A stretch of 64,000 bases of DNA, taken from Clostridium transplantifaecale. Its GTDB lineage: Bacteria; Bacillota; Clostridia; Lachnospirales; Lachnospiraceae. Below are positions 1 through 8,245 of this stretch, piece after piece (position 1 is the first letter of the stretch; the number at the start of each line of letters is the position of its first letter). The notes under the pieces were generated by a model. It had not been told where the DNA came from. It worked only from the letters and a program-made list of their open reading frames with translations, and ran no database searches. Position numbers and translations under genes: made by a program. The stretch is taken from positions 286,483-350,482 of the forward strand of contig NZ_UYZY01000006.1 of assembly GCF_900626075.1 (NCBI RefSeq), in the 5' to 3' direction.

Positions 1-962
1 AACCAGAATCCTTTTTTCACTCTTTCATAGAGCTTTGCCCCATAATTAAATCCGCACACTGGCTGGAAACCCTGTCCGAAACCGAGAAGGATGGAATTCG
101 TAAAGTTGGTAATTCTGGATACGATCGCCATGGCTGCGATAGCTGCATCCCCATAGGGCCTGGCCGCCGTATTCAGACAGATCATGGCAATGCCTGAGAT
201 AGACTGACGGCACAACGAAGGCAGGCCGCCGTTTAATATCATTTTATAGAAGTAAACCGACGGCCTGAAATTCTTAAACCGTATCAGGACGTTGCCTGCC
301 CTTCTGACTCCCCAGTACAGCAGGCAGAAGCTGACAAACTGGCTGATGATGGTAGCCAGGGCGGCGCCGGAGATTCCCATATGGAATCCGAATATCAGGA
401 TCGGGTCAAGTACGATGTTGAGCAAAGCCCCCGTCGTCAGGCCTATCATGCCGTAAAACGCGCTTCCCTCAAAACGAAGCTGGTTGTTCAGTACCAGTGA
501 AGCCGCCATATAGGGTGCGCCGATGAGTATATATTTGAGATAGTCTTTCGCATAAGGGAGGATGGTCTCCGTGGAACCCAGCAGCATACAGAGCGGTTCC
601 AGGAAAAAAAGCCCGAGAAAGGCAATGGCCGCCCCTCCTATTAACGCCGAATAAAAGCCGACCGCGGCCAGTTTTCCCGCCTTGTCCGTCTCCTGCCTGC
701 CCAGGAGCCTGGAAATATTGTTCCCCGAACCCTGGCCGAAGAAAAAGCCCACAGCCTGTATGGCCGCCATGACGGAAAAAGCGATTCCTACCGCGCCGGA
801 GGCGCTGGTGCTGATTCTGCCGATAAAAAAAGTGTCTGCCATGTTGTAAAATGTTGTGATCAGGTTGCTGATGATCGTCGGAACAGCCAGCCTGCAAATC
901 AGGCTCTCCACAGGTGTCTGCGTCATCTGAATGTATTTTGCGTCCAGGTTTGCCTCACTCAT
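1..962 (-). CDS. MATE family multidrug efflux transporter, C-terminal part outside window
   Basis: The ATG at 962 opens a frame that stays open to the window edge, giving about 320 residues of a normally ~450-residue protein. It is a polytopic membrane protein of the MATE (NorM/DinF) class, which exports cationic drugs or metabolites using Na+ or H+ gradients. The N-terminal half shows the usual family features: a start followed by TPVESLICRLAVPTIISN, then NMADTFFIGR, and later GAALATIISQ. It reads in the same direction as, and 40 bp downstream of, the CCA-adding enzyme gene, so the two may be co-transcribed. The substrate cannot be told from sequence. Confidence 0.88.
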   Translation of the reverse strand, partial: MSEANLDAKYIQMTQTPVESLICRLAVPTIISNLITTFYNMADTFFIGRISTSASGAVGIAFSVMAAIQAVGFFFGQGSGNNISRLLGRQETDKAGKLAAVGFYSALIGGAAIAFLGLFFLEPLCMLLGSTETILPYAKDYLKYILIGAPYMAASLVLNNQLRFEGSAFYGMIGLTTGALLNIVLDPILIFGFHMGISGAALATIISQFVSFCLLYWGVRRAGNVLIRFKNFRPSVYFYKMILNGGLPSLCRQSISGIAMICLNTAARPYGDAAIAAMAIVSRITNFTNSILLGFGQGFQPVCGFNYGAKLYERVKKGFW

Positions 963-1004
963 TAATTGCTTTTCTCCTTCCTGTTACGTTCCGCCTTTGC
1001 AGTG

Positions 1005-2225
1005 TCATCTGAGCGTACCTGCCATATGAAGCAGATATCCCTTTTCATTGTCCTCGGGATGCTTAAGCACATGTGCGAACAGGCTGCTCAGGATGCCGCC
1101 CATCTCCGGTCCCGGTTTTACCCCCGCCGCAATCAGATCTTTTCCGCTCACCGCCATATCCTTCATACGGATACAGTCACCGCGGCCGCGGATTATCTCG
1201 GCCGTTTCCCTGAATGTCTCCGTCACCGCCCTTTCCTCCGGAAGCAGAAATTCCCTGAGCAGAAGAAGATCGTCAAAAAGATCGTCCTCCATGCTGCTCA
1301 TGACGGCCCGGAGCTTTGCCTCCTCTTGGGAAAGCTCTTGTGCAAACCACTTTACCAGGGTCTCCGCCCTGTTTATCGTGTCATTGTCCATCTTCAATTC
1401 TTTGAGAATCCGGACCGTGTTTACCTCCCCGGCATACGCCAGAAAGGCCGCCCATCTGAGCGCTTTCCGGGCAGGCAGGCGCGACGCCCTCGTACAGGCG
1501 GAGATTCCCCTCTCTTTCCCGGTTCCCTCAAAAACGGCGCCAAAGGTATCTGACACATAAGGGCTCATCCCCGTCTCATCCACCAGATAAATCCGTTCCG
1601 GATGTTCCGACAGAAGTGTCTTTGTAAGCTCCACCTGGATTCTCTCTTTGCTCACATGAGCAAGGTTCGGGGCAATCACCGACAGCGCCCGGTACGTATT
1701 ATCCTCTATCTCAAACCCCAGCTGGGCGGAAAACCGGATAGCCCGGAGGATCCGAAGTGCATCTTCCGTGAACCGTTCCATCGGGTCGCCGACGCAGCGC
1801 ACGATTCTTTTCTCCAAATCCGGGATTCCGCCGAAAATGTCCACAATCCCGGTCTCACGGTTGTAGGCCATGGCATTGATCGTGAAATCACGCCGTCTCA
1901 GATCTTCCTTTAAATCCGAGGTGAACGCCACCTCCTTCGGGTGCCTTCCATCCTCGTATTCCCCGTCTATCCGGTATGTGGTAATCTCATACCCGACATG
2001 CTCCCGCATGACCGTTACGGTTCCGTGCTGAAGACCGGTATCAATAGTTTTACCAAAAACCTGTTTTACCTGATCCGGCCTGGCCGACGTAGTGATGTCC
2101 CAGTCGCCCGGTTCACGGTGAAGAAGCGCATCCCTGATACAGCCGCCAACGGCAAATGCCTCATAGCCGTGCTCTCTCAGCTCTGCAAGAATCCATTCCA
2201 CTTGTTTTGGTATTATTATCTGCAC
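1005..2225 (-). CDS. cca: CCA tRNA nucleotidyltransferase
   Basis: This class II nucleotidyltransferase adds or repairs the 3' CCA end of tRNAs in the cytoplasm. The poly(A)-polymerase-like head carries VGGCIRD at about residues 26-32 and the metal-binding DWD at 41-43, followed by the RRRDFTINAMAYN block near residue 115 that the family uses for nucleotide selection. Length (406 aa) is typical. The chosen start is a GTG with an AAAGGAG ribosome site nine bases upstream. It lies downstream of proS on the same strand, with a short stem-loop (about 2257-2286) in the 68-bp gap, so both tRNA-maturation genes may share transcription. Confidence 0.93.
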   Translation of the reverse strand: MQIIIPKQVEWILAELREHGYEAFAVGGCIRDALLHREPGDWDITTSARPDQVKQVFGKTIDTGLQHGTVTVMREHVGYEITTYRIDGEYEDGRHPKEVAFTSDLKEDLRRRDFTINAMAYNRETGIVDIFGGIPDLEKRIVRCVGDPMERFTEDALRILRAIRFSAQLGFEIEDNTYRALSVIAPNLAHVSKERIQVELTKTLLSEHPERIYLVDETGMSPYVSDTFGAVFEGTGKERGISACTRASRLPARKALRWAAFLAYAGEVNTVRILKELKMDNDTINRAETLVKWFAQELSQEEAKLRAVMSSMEDDLFDDLLLLREFLLPEERAVTETFRETAEIIRGRGDCIRMKDMAVSGKDLIAAGVKPGPEMGGILSSLFAHVLKHPEDNEKGYLLHMAGTLR

Positions 2226-2293
2226 CCCGCCAGCTCCTTTCTGTCCTGAATATCAATCAAGAGTCCCGCACGCGGAACTCTTGATCTCATGAA

Positions 2294-3727
2294 TTAGTAT
2301 GCTTTTCCCCAGTATACCATCTTTGTTGCGGGTTTTCCGCAGCATACACATTTATCAGATAATGTTTCCTGCTCAAAAGGCATACAGCGTGACGTAACGC
2401 CCACGCTCTCCTTCAGCTGATCCTCGCACTCCTGGCAGCCGCACCACATCGCTTTGATAAAGCCCGGTTTATTGTCGGCCAGATCCTTCATCTCCTCCAT
2501 GTTCACAGCCTGATACGTATGCGCGTCGCGGTGTGCTTTCGCTCTCTCAAACATATCATGCTGGATTGTCTCAAGGAGTTCAGCCACCTTTTCATTTATC
2601 TCATCCAGTGAAACAGTCATTTTCTCATGTGTGTCACGGCGTACCAGCACTGCCTGGTTTTCCGCCAGGTCTCTCGGTCCAATCTCCACGCGTACCGGAA
2701 TTCCGCGCATCTCTGATTCGCTGAATTTCCATCCCGGTGATTTGTCGGAATCGTCCACTTTTACGCTGAAGCCGGAAAGCACTTCCTTAATCTCAAATGC
2801 TTTGTCGAGAACGCCTTCCTTATTCTGCTGAATCGGGACAATCATGACCTGGACAGGAGCAATCCTCGGAGGAAGCACCAGTCCGTTGTCGTCACCATGT
2901 ACCATAATAATAGCACCAATCAGGCGTGTTGTCATGCCCCATGATGTCTGATGGACATATTTTAACTGGTTATCTTTATCAAGATACTGGATCTCAAACG
3001 CCTTTGCAAATCCGTCGCCGAAGTTGTGGCTGGTTCCCGACTGCAGGGCTTTTCCGTCATGCATCAGCGCTTCGATTGTATAGGTGGCCTCGGCGCCGGC
3101 GAACTTCTCTTTGTCTGTCTTTCTGCCGCGTACAACCGGCATTGCCAGCACTTCCTCACAGAAATCGGCGTAGAGATTTAACATCATCTCCGTTCTCTCT
3201 TCTGCCTGCTCTGCCGTAGCATGTGCCGTATGTCCCTCCTGCCATAAGAACTCCCTGGAACGCAGGAACGGCCTGGTTGTCTTCTCCCAGCGTACAACCG
3301 AACACCACTGGTTGTATAACTTCGGAAGGTCGCGGTAGGACTGGATATCCCTTGCATAGAAATCACAGAACAGGGTCTCGGAAGTCGGTCTTACACACAT
3401 TTTTTCAGGAAGCGGCTCAAGGCCTCCCATAGTCACCCAGGCAACCTCCGGCGCAAATCCTTCCACGTGATCCTTCTCTTTCTGAAGAAGGCTCTCCGGG
3501 ATAAACATCGGCATGTATACATTCTGTACACCCGTCTCCTTAAATCTCCGGTCCAGTTCCCCCTGGATGTTCTCCCAGATAGCGTATCCGGCCGGTTTAA
3601 TCACCATACAGCCCTTTACGCTGGAGTAATCGATTAACTCTGCTTTCTTCACCACATCCGTATACCACTGTGCGAAATCCACATCCATGGACGTGATGGC
3701 CTCCACTAATTTTTTGTCCTTTGCCAT
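2294..3727 (-). CDS. proS: Prolyl-tRNA synthetase, archaeal/eukaryotic type
   Basis: This class II aminoacyl-tRNA synthetase charges tRNA-Pro. At 477 aa it lacks the large editing insertion of the ~570-aa bacterial type and instead matches the short ProS seen in archaea and many Firmicutes. Class II signatures include RPFLRSREFLWQEGHTAH (motif 2), GTSHNFGDGFAKAF and the HGDDNGLVLPPRIAP motif 3 region. The C-terminal end has a cysteine-rich zinc-site segment (CGCQEC followed later by CVCCG) and finishes with the family's aromatic WGKAY. ATG at 3727 has AAGGAG eight bases upstream. Expression is controlled by the T-box leader at 3755-4061. Confidence 0.96.
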   Translation of the reverse strand: MAKDKKLVEAITSMDVDFAQWYTDVVKKAELIDYSSVKGCMVIKPAGYAIWENIQGELDRRFKETGVQNVYMPMFIPESLLQKEKDHVEGFAPEVAWVTMGGLEPLPEKMCVRPTSETLFCDFYARDIQSYRDLPKLYNQWCSVVRWEKTTRPFLRSREFLWQEGHTAHATAEQAEERTEMMLNLYADFCEEVLAMPVVRGRKTDKEKFAGAEATYTIEALMHDGKALQSGTSHNFGDGFAKAFEIQYLDKDNQLKYVHQTSWGMTTRLIGAIIMVHGDDNGLVLPPRIAPVQVMIVPIQQNKEGVLDKAFEIKEVLSGFSVKVDDSDKSPGWKFSESEMRGIPVRVEIGPRDLAENQAVLVRRDTHEKMTVSLDEINEKVAELLETIQHDMFERAKAHRDAHTYQAVNMEEMKDLADNKPGFIKAMWCGCQECEDQLKESVGVTSRCMPFEQETLSDKCVCCGKPATKMVYWGKAY

Positions 3728-3754
3728 AATGACTCTCCTTTTTTAATAGACTAA

Positions 3755-4061
3755 AAAAGCCACGCGATCTCTTCGTCATCGAAATGATCGAAGGGACCGA
3801 ATGGCTTAACATTCTTCGGCGGTACCACCCAATTTAACCGGCTTCGGCATCTGGTCTGAGACATCGGTGCGCGGTTCACTTTATATCCGTTAACGCCGGA
3901 TCTACGATACACTTTCATGCATGGCTCCGGGGCAGGTTCAACCTTCCTTAACACGAAAACCTCTCACCGCCGGTTTCCTCTCTGGATGTGTGTAAAGATT
4001 TAATAGTCCCCTTCAACGCTTTTTTACTCTATCAAATTATGTTTTCTATAATTTTTTCGGT
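3755..4061 (-). promoter_or_regulatory. T-box riboswitch leader of proS with terminator
   Basis: On the minus strand the canonical T-box core GGGTGGTACCGC is present (complement of 3819-3830), preceded by a long folded leader with an AGAGAG-like Stem I motif. It is followed by a terminator stem pairing AGCCA with TGGCT around an inner CTTCG...GAAG hairpin and ending in a T run at about 3755. T-boxes of this type sense uncharged tRNA by specifier-anticodon pairing. A proline codon CCT inside TTGAACCTGCC (near 3935) is a candidate specifier, which fits the downstream proS. The specifier call is tentative; the T-box itself is clear. Confidence 0.93.
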
Positions 4062-4068
4062 AAATTTG

Positions 4069-4097
4069 ATTCTACGCCAGAATACGTTCTTTGTCAA
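4069..4097 (-). promoter_or_regulatory. Sigma-A promoter of the proS leader
   Basis: The minus strand reads TTGACA (complement of 4092-4097), a 17-bp spacer and TAGAAT (complement of 4069-4074). Start of transcription would be near 4062, giving a leader of about 330 nt ahead of proS that holds the T-box. Confidence 0.75.
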
Positions 4098-4430
4098 GCC
4101 CCGAAGGGCAGGAATCACAACAGGAATCATAACAGGTTTTCTCCGCATTGCCATTCACGGGCAGCATCTCCGCTCAAGCGCGGCATGCTGAAAGCAATTA
4201 AAAATATATTGTCAAAAAAATGTTTTTTTAGCCCTGTTTTTCTACTCTCTCCGATGGGAGCGGCCCTGTTATGCCCTTCTTGCCTTTTCCTCTCCGGGTA
4301 CAGCGAAATGCTTTAAAATAAAGGGCTCCGAGTAATTATCTGATTATTTATATTATTTTTTTAACAAGCGTTATAACTTTAACAGTTTTATTAGCAATTG
4401 TTACGTTCTTCACAATGAAAACAAAATAGT

Positions 4431-4459
4431 TTGACAAATACTTTTGAGCTTACTATAAT
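4431..4459 (+). promoter_or_regulatory. Sigma-A promoter of the SDR/NTF2 operon
   Basis: A near-consensus promoter, TTGACA (4431-4436), 17-bp spacer, TATAAT (4454-4459), sits 75 bp ahead of the dehydrogenase start. The upstream 4100-4430 stretch is AT-rich and shows no gene. Such a strong promoter suggests high or constitutive expression unless a repressor acts. Confidence 0.82.
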
Positions 4460-4533
4460 TGGGAGCACACCAATCGACAGCGCATCGAAACCATACGGCG
4501 GCCGTTTGGATTTTAGAGAATGAGGTGAGGAGA

Positions 4534-5307
4534 ATGAGTATCTATGTAATTACCGGAGGAACTACCGGAATAGGAGCCGAAGCCCGCAAGAAGCTGGAGG
4601 ACGAAGGCCACGAAGTATTTAACATTGACTTTAACGGAGGCGATTATACTGCGGACCTCTCCACAGATGAGGGAAGAAAGGGAGCCATCAAGGCTGTATT
4701 TTTAAAATACCCGGACGGCATAGACGGCGTTATCTGCAACGCCGGCGTCGGACCTACCGCTCCGCCCAAGAAAATTTTTGCACTGAATTTCTTTGCGGCA
4801 ATCGCTATTGCCGACGGCCTGCGCCCCCTGCTGAAGAAAAAGGGCGGCAACTGCGTCGTGACCTCGTCCAACTCTATTACGAACGCAACCGTAAAAAGAG
4901 ACTGGGTCGACATGCTCTCCAACGTGGCCGATGAGAGCGCAACTATGGAATTTGCCGGACATATCCCGCCGGACAAAACACCGTCCTGCTACAGCTCATC
5001 CAAACACGCCCTGGCCCGCTGGGTGCGCCGTGTATCTTCTTCCTGGGCTGCAGACGGACTGCGCATCAATGCGGTAGCTCCCGGCAACACCACCACACCG
5101 ATGACTAAAGGCATGACGGAGAAACAGATGGATGCAGCCCTGCTGATTCCCATCCCGACCAGATACGGCCGCAAGGAATTCCTGGACGCTTCCGAGATCG
5201 CCAATGCTATCGTTTTCCTGGCATCACCTCTGGCCAGCGGCATCAACGGCGTTATCCTGTTTGTAGACGGCGGAATCGACGCCCTGCTCCGTTCCGAGCG
5301 CTTCTAG
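4534..5307 (+). CDS. Short-chain dehydrogenase resembling 3-alpha-hydroxysteroid dehydrogenase
   Basis: This is a 257-aa classical SDR, an NAD(P)-dependent cytoplasmic oxidoreductase. Rossmann motif TGGTTGIG lies at residues 7-14, CNAG at 68-71, the catalytic serine in the SSNS run at about 111-114, and YSSSK at 153-157. The overall pattern (MSI start, DLSTDEGRKGAI segment, DGGIDA near the C-terminus ending in F) closely recalls the Comamonas 3-alpha-hydroxysteroid dehydrogenase/carbonyl reductase from memory, including the positions of Ser and Tyr. ATG at 4534 is preferred over upstream starts because of the GAGGTGAGGAG site before it. A strong promoter lies upstream and an NTF2-like gene downstream. 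Steroid or bile-acid activity is inference; any secondary alcohol is possible. Confidence 0.85.
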   Translation: MSIYVITGGTTGIGAEARKKLEDEGHEVFNIDFNGGDYTADLSTDEGRKGAIKAVFLKYPDGIDGVICNAGVGPTAPPKKIFALNFFAAIAIADGLRPLLKKKGGNCVVTSSNSITNATVKRDWVDMLSNVADESATMEFAGHIPPDKTPSCYSSSKHALARWVRRVSSSWAADGLRINAVAPGNTTTPMTKGMTEKQMDAALLIPIPTRYGRKEFLDASEIANAIVFLASPLASGINGVILFVDGGIDALLRSERF

Positions 5308-5413
5308 GCGCCGGGGAACCCTAACTTTTCGGGTCAACAGCCGGTTTTAACAAAAAAGCGGACGGACTTTAGCCGTATTTTATATTGATTATAATCAGAA
5401 GGGAGCAAAAGCT

Positions 5414-5752
5414 ATGCGCATTTTAGAACAATACATGGAGTGCATGAAAAAAGGCGACAATATCGGCCTGGCCGATTTATTTAATGAAAAGGGGATCTTA
5501 CACGATACGTCCTTCCTGAAACTCAACAAAGATATCATGCATCTGGAGGGTAAGATGGCTATTGAAATGATGTTCCATCACAGATTCGGGTTCAACGGGG
5601 GTCCGTTCCCGATCACCAACACGGTGCATAAGGCAGACGACAACGTGTGCTATTTCATCGAATACGGCGACCGGGTTGTCCCGGTAACCGCCTATATCAC
5701 CGAGATAGACGAAGACGGAAAGATTATGAGGCTCGACATCTTCCCGCTGTGA
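5414..5752 (+). CDS. NTF2-like (SnoaL/steroid isomerase-fold) small protein
   Basis: The 112-residue protein has the length and pattern of a single NTF2-like cone: N-terminal helices (MRILEQYMECMKKGDNIGLADLF), a loop with LHDTSFL, then strands rich in charged/aromatic residues ending in MRLDIFPL. This fold is used by ketosteroid isomerases, bile-acid 7-alpha-dehydratase BaiE and SnoaL cyclases, but no diagnostic catalytic set can be assigned here. It follows the SDR gene by 106 bp on the same strand with its own GAAGGGAG ribosome site. The pairing suggests that both act on the same small cyclic or steroid-like substrate; that is inference. Confidence 0.7.
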   Translation: MRILEQYMECMKKGDNIGLADLFNEKGILHDTSFLKLNKDIMHLEGKMAIEMMFHHRFGFNGGPFPITNTVHKADDNVCYFIEYGDRVVPVTAYITEIDEDGKIMRLDIFPL

Positions 5753-5887
5753 TGATTGTAAATACAGGCGCATTTCGGAAAAATCCGTTCCGGCGCATAT
5801 ATTTAGTAAAGTCCCATATGGTCCGTGCGTTTTGCCGTTCCATACGGGACTTTTTTATTGCCCGGGAATGAGTCAGCCCCCGGTAAT

Positions 5888-7243
5888 CTATAGGGTATTC
5901 TCCGCTGACGAAGCCATACCGTTTCTCACTCTGTTTCCGTTGAAACTACCTGCTTTTTTGTATCGCCAAAAGAAAAACAGGGTAATACAGAGGCACAGTG
6001 TTTCCGATGCTACGGTAGACAACCAGATTCCGTTCTCCCCAATCAGCGCCGTCATAACAACGAGGCAGGCCGATAAGAGGACAAAACTTCTGGCGGAGGA
6101 AATCACAACGGAGTAAATTGGCCGCTCAATCGCCGTAAAGAAACCGGCCGTCACCACATTAAATCCAACGATAGCGAAAGAAAGACCGTACATGCGGAGC
6201 GCGTTCACCGTGTAGGCCGACAGCTCCTGATCGGCATTTCCCAGGAACAGCCCTACCACTGCCTGAGGCATCCCCTCTGCTATAAACAGGAACACTACAG
6301 CCGAAATGCAGGCGGATATGACGGAATAACGGAACAGCTGCCGGTACTTCTTCTGTTCCCCGGCTCCGTATTGGAAACTGACAAGCGGCTGCGCTCCCTG
6401 GCTGATTCCCGCCATACTGTTGAGAGCCAGCGTATTCATATAGGAAATAACGGTGTAGCTGACAATTCCCTCGTTTCCAATCACGCTCAAAATCATGTGG
6501 TTAAACAGAAAAATCACAAGGCCGCCCGACATCTCGGTGATACTGTCGGAAAGTCCCAGCGGGATAATTCTCCGGTAAAGCTTCAGGTTCCACTTAAACT
6601 TGCAGAAATACAGGCGTTTGGAGCGGAAACGGAAATACAAAAGGAACAGTGTAGTGGAAACCACCTGTGCAATACCTGTAGCAATTGCGGCTCCCTCCAC
6701 GCCCATGTGGAGCTTCATGACAAAGAGATAATCCAATATAATATTAGTGACTGCACTGGTCATTACTCCGGCCATCTGAAGCGGCGGACAGCCGTCCGTT
6801 TTCACGAATATCTCCATATTATAAGAAACAATAAAGAATACCGCAAATACCGATATCCAGCCCAGGTATCCCTTCACGTATTCAATCGTCTCCGGAGCCG
6901 CCCCCAGAAAGTACGCGATCCTCTCAAGATTAAACCAGGTCAGGAGGGAAACAATGATTCCAGCCGCTATGAGGATAACCAGGTTCTGGTTAAATGTATT
7001 GCGGGCCTCCTCCTCTTTCCCTTCTCCCATAAATATTGCAATCAGTGTCGATGTTCCCGTCGCCATCATCAGCCCCAGTGAAAAGATAAAAATCGTATAT
7101 GGCATGGACAGGTTAACCGCTGCCAGGGCATACTCCCCCACTCCTCTTGCAACGAAGATTCCATCTACCATCGTGTAGAGCGCAAAGATCCACATCGAGA
7201 TAATGGAGGGAATAACAAACCGGCAGAATTTTTTAAGTAACAT
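5888..7243 (-). CDS. MATE family multidrug efflux transporter
   Basis: This 451-aa polytopic membrane protein has the twelve-helix MATE organisation: IPSIISMWIFALYTMVDGIF at the N-terminus, the repeat-type motif GVEGAAIATGIAQVVS mid-protein and GISQGAQPLVSFQYGAG in the second half. MATE pumps expel drugs or metabolites in exchange for Na+ or H+. Start ATG 7243 has GAGGAGG upstream. It is transcribed away from the MerR gene at 7316 from a promoter whose 19-bp spacer holds a dyad, so the MerR protein very likely activates it when its ligand binds. Substrate unknown. Confidence 0.92.
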   Translation of the reverse strand: MLLKKFCRFVIPSIISMWIFALYTMVDGIFVARGVGEYALAAVNLSMPYTIFIFSLGLMMATGTSTLIAIFMGEGKEEEARNTFNQNLVILIAAGIIVSLLTWFNLERIAYFLGAAPETIEYVKGYLGWISVFAVFFIVSYNMEIFVKTDGCPPLQMAGVMTSAVTNIILDYLFVMKLHMGVEGAAIATGIAQVVSTTLFLLYFRFRSKRLYFCKFKWNLKLYRRIIPLGLSDSITEMSGGLVIFLFNHMILSVIGNEGIVSYTVISYMNTLALNSMAGISQGAQPLVSFQYGAGEQKKYRQLFRYSVISACISAVVFLFIAEGMPQAVVGLFLGNADQELSAYTVNALRMYGLSFAIVGFNVVTAGFFTAIERPIYSVVISSARSFVLLSACLVVMTALIGENGIWLSTVASETLCLCITLFFFWRYKKAGSFNGNRVRNGMASSAENTL

Positions 7244-7260
7244 GATAAAACCTCCTCTTC

Positions 7261-7300
7261 TTGACTTCTATTATAAACCTTCGTATAATACGAAGGTCAA
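7261..7300. promoter_or_regulatory. Overlapping divergent promoters with MerR-type operator
   Basis: Minus strand: TTGACC (complement of 7295-7300), an unusual 19-bp spacer and TATAAT (complement of 7270-7275), driving the MATE gene. Plus strand: TTGACT (7261-7266), 17-bp spacer, TATAAT (7284-7289), driving merR. A 21-bp near-perfect dyad, ACCTTCGTAT and its mirror around one central base (7277-7297), fills the MATE spacer and overlaps the merR -10 element. MerR proteins unwind such over-long spacers to activate and repress their own gene from the same site. Confidence 0.9.
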
Positions 7301-7315
7301 GGGAGGAATGAAAAG

Positions 7316-8122
7316 TTGAACAATTCATATAAAATCAAGGAAATTTCAAGACTATACGGACTTTGCAGCGACACGCTGCGATATTATGAGGAACAGGGGC
7401 TGCTCTCGCCCAAACGGGGGCAAAACGGATACCGCATCTTCGGCGTGCAGGATATTGGAAAGCTGAATATCATCCGTTCCCTGAGAGAGCTGGATATCCC
7501 GCTGGAACGGATACGGGAATATATTAATAACCGGGATATTGAGTCCACACTGAACCTTCTGGATGAGGAAGAGGACCTGATTCTGACTCAGGTTGCAAGG
7601 CTGCAGGAAAAATATAAGGATATTGAGGCGCGCAAAAAAGAGCTGCTGGAGGACCGGCTGACCGAGGACCGCAAATTCACCATCCGTCATTTCGACGCCA
7701 GGCCATGTTTCCAGCTTACGGAAGACATCATTCTGGAAAACGACGTGGATTTTGTCCTGAAGAAACTGGAAAACAGATATGAAGACAATATCCATATCAT
7801 AGGAATAAAAGGATTCGGCGCGGAAATGGATCCGGCCAGCATAGAACAGGGGATTTATAACCATTTCCGTTCCGTGTTCTTCATCAGTGACTGGGACAAT
7901 CACAGCTCCGTGATACCGGAAGGACATTACGCGTCGCTGTTTTACTGGGGGATGTATGAACAGAGGATATCCGAAGTTTTTGCAGAATTGATGGAACGTA
8001 TCCGGGACGCGGGCTGCGAAAGCTGCGGCACGCCGCTGGAGCTGTACCATATTGATATGAATGATACAAACCGGCATGAGGAGTATCTGACAGAACTGCA
8101 GGTGCTGGTGAGGAGGGTGTGA
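7316..8122 (+). CDS. MerR family transcriptional activator with effector-binding C-domain
   Basis: The 268-aa protein starts with a MerR winged helix (YKIKEISRLYGLCSDTLRYYEEQGLLSP, residues 4-31) and RELDIPLERIREYIN, followed by a coiled-coil dimer helix (about 80-120) and a GyrI-like C-terminal domain of ~150 residues that would bind a hydrophobic or cationic ligand. Start is a TTG with GGGAGG nine bases upstream; the nearby ATG at 7308 runs straight into a stop. It is divergent from the MATE pump and shares its operator, so it is probably the drug-sensing activator of that pump. Confidence 0.9.
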   Translation: MNNSYKIKEISRLYGLCSDTLRYYEEQGLLSPKRGQNGYRIFGVQDIGKLNIIRSLRELDIPLERIREYINNRDIESTLNLLDEEEDLILTQVARLQEKYKDIEARKKELLEDRLTEDRKFTIRHFDARPCFQLTEDIILENDVDFVLKKLENRYEDNIHIIGIKGFGAEMDPASIEQGIYNHFRSVFFISDWDNHSSVIPEGHYASLFYWGMYEQRISEVFAELMERIRDAGCESCGTPLELYHIDMNDTNRHEEYLTELQVLVRRV

Positions 8123-8222
8123 AAAATGAGGGGCGGGCGGCAATTGGGGATGGGATGAGGGAGGGGTTATGAGTCTTCGGTCCCGGCCATCCAATCTGCC
8201 TGGCCATCCCGCCTCTTTTTCA
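8122..8222. repeat. Partial copy of the GAGTCTT palindromic repeat family; intergenic hairpin
   Basis: Between two convergent genes lies a GC-rich segment with the family signature GAGTCTTCGGTCCCGG (8171-8186) and outer arms GTGAAAAA / TTTTTCAC about 100 bp apart. It resembles the left third of the complete copies at 36163 and 36673 but lacks their right half. It could also serve as a two-way transcription stop. Confidence 0.6.
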
Positions 8223-8245
8223 CGTTGGGGGAATTGCCGAGACCA

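Noticed and set aside
4459..4533. Longer SDR start with 25 extra residues
   Set aside because: It would begin inside the -10 box of the promoter, and the ATG at 4534 has a strong ribosome site.
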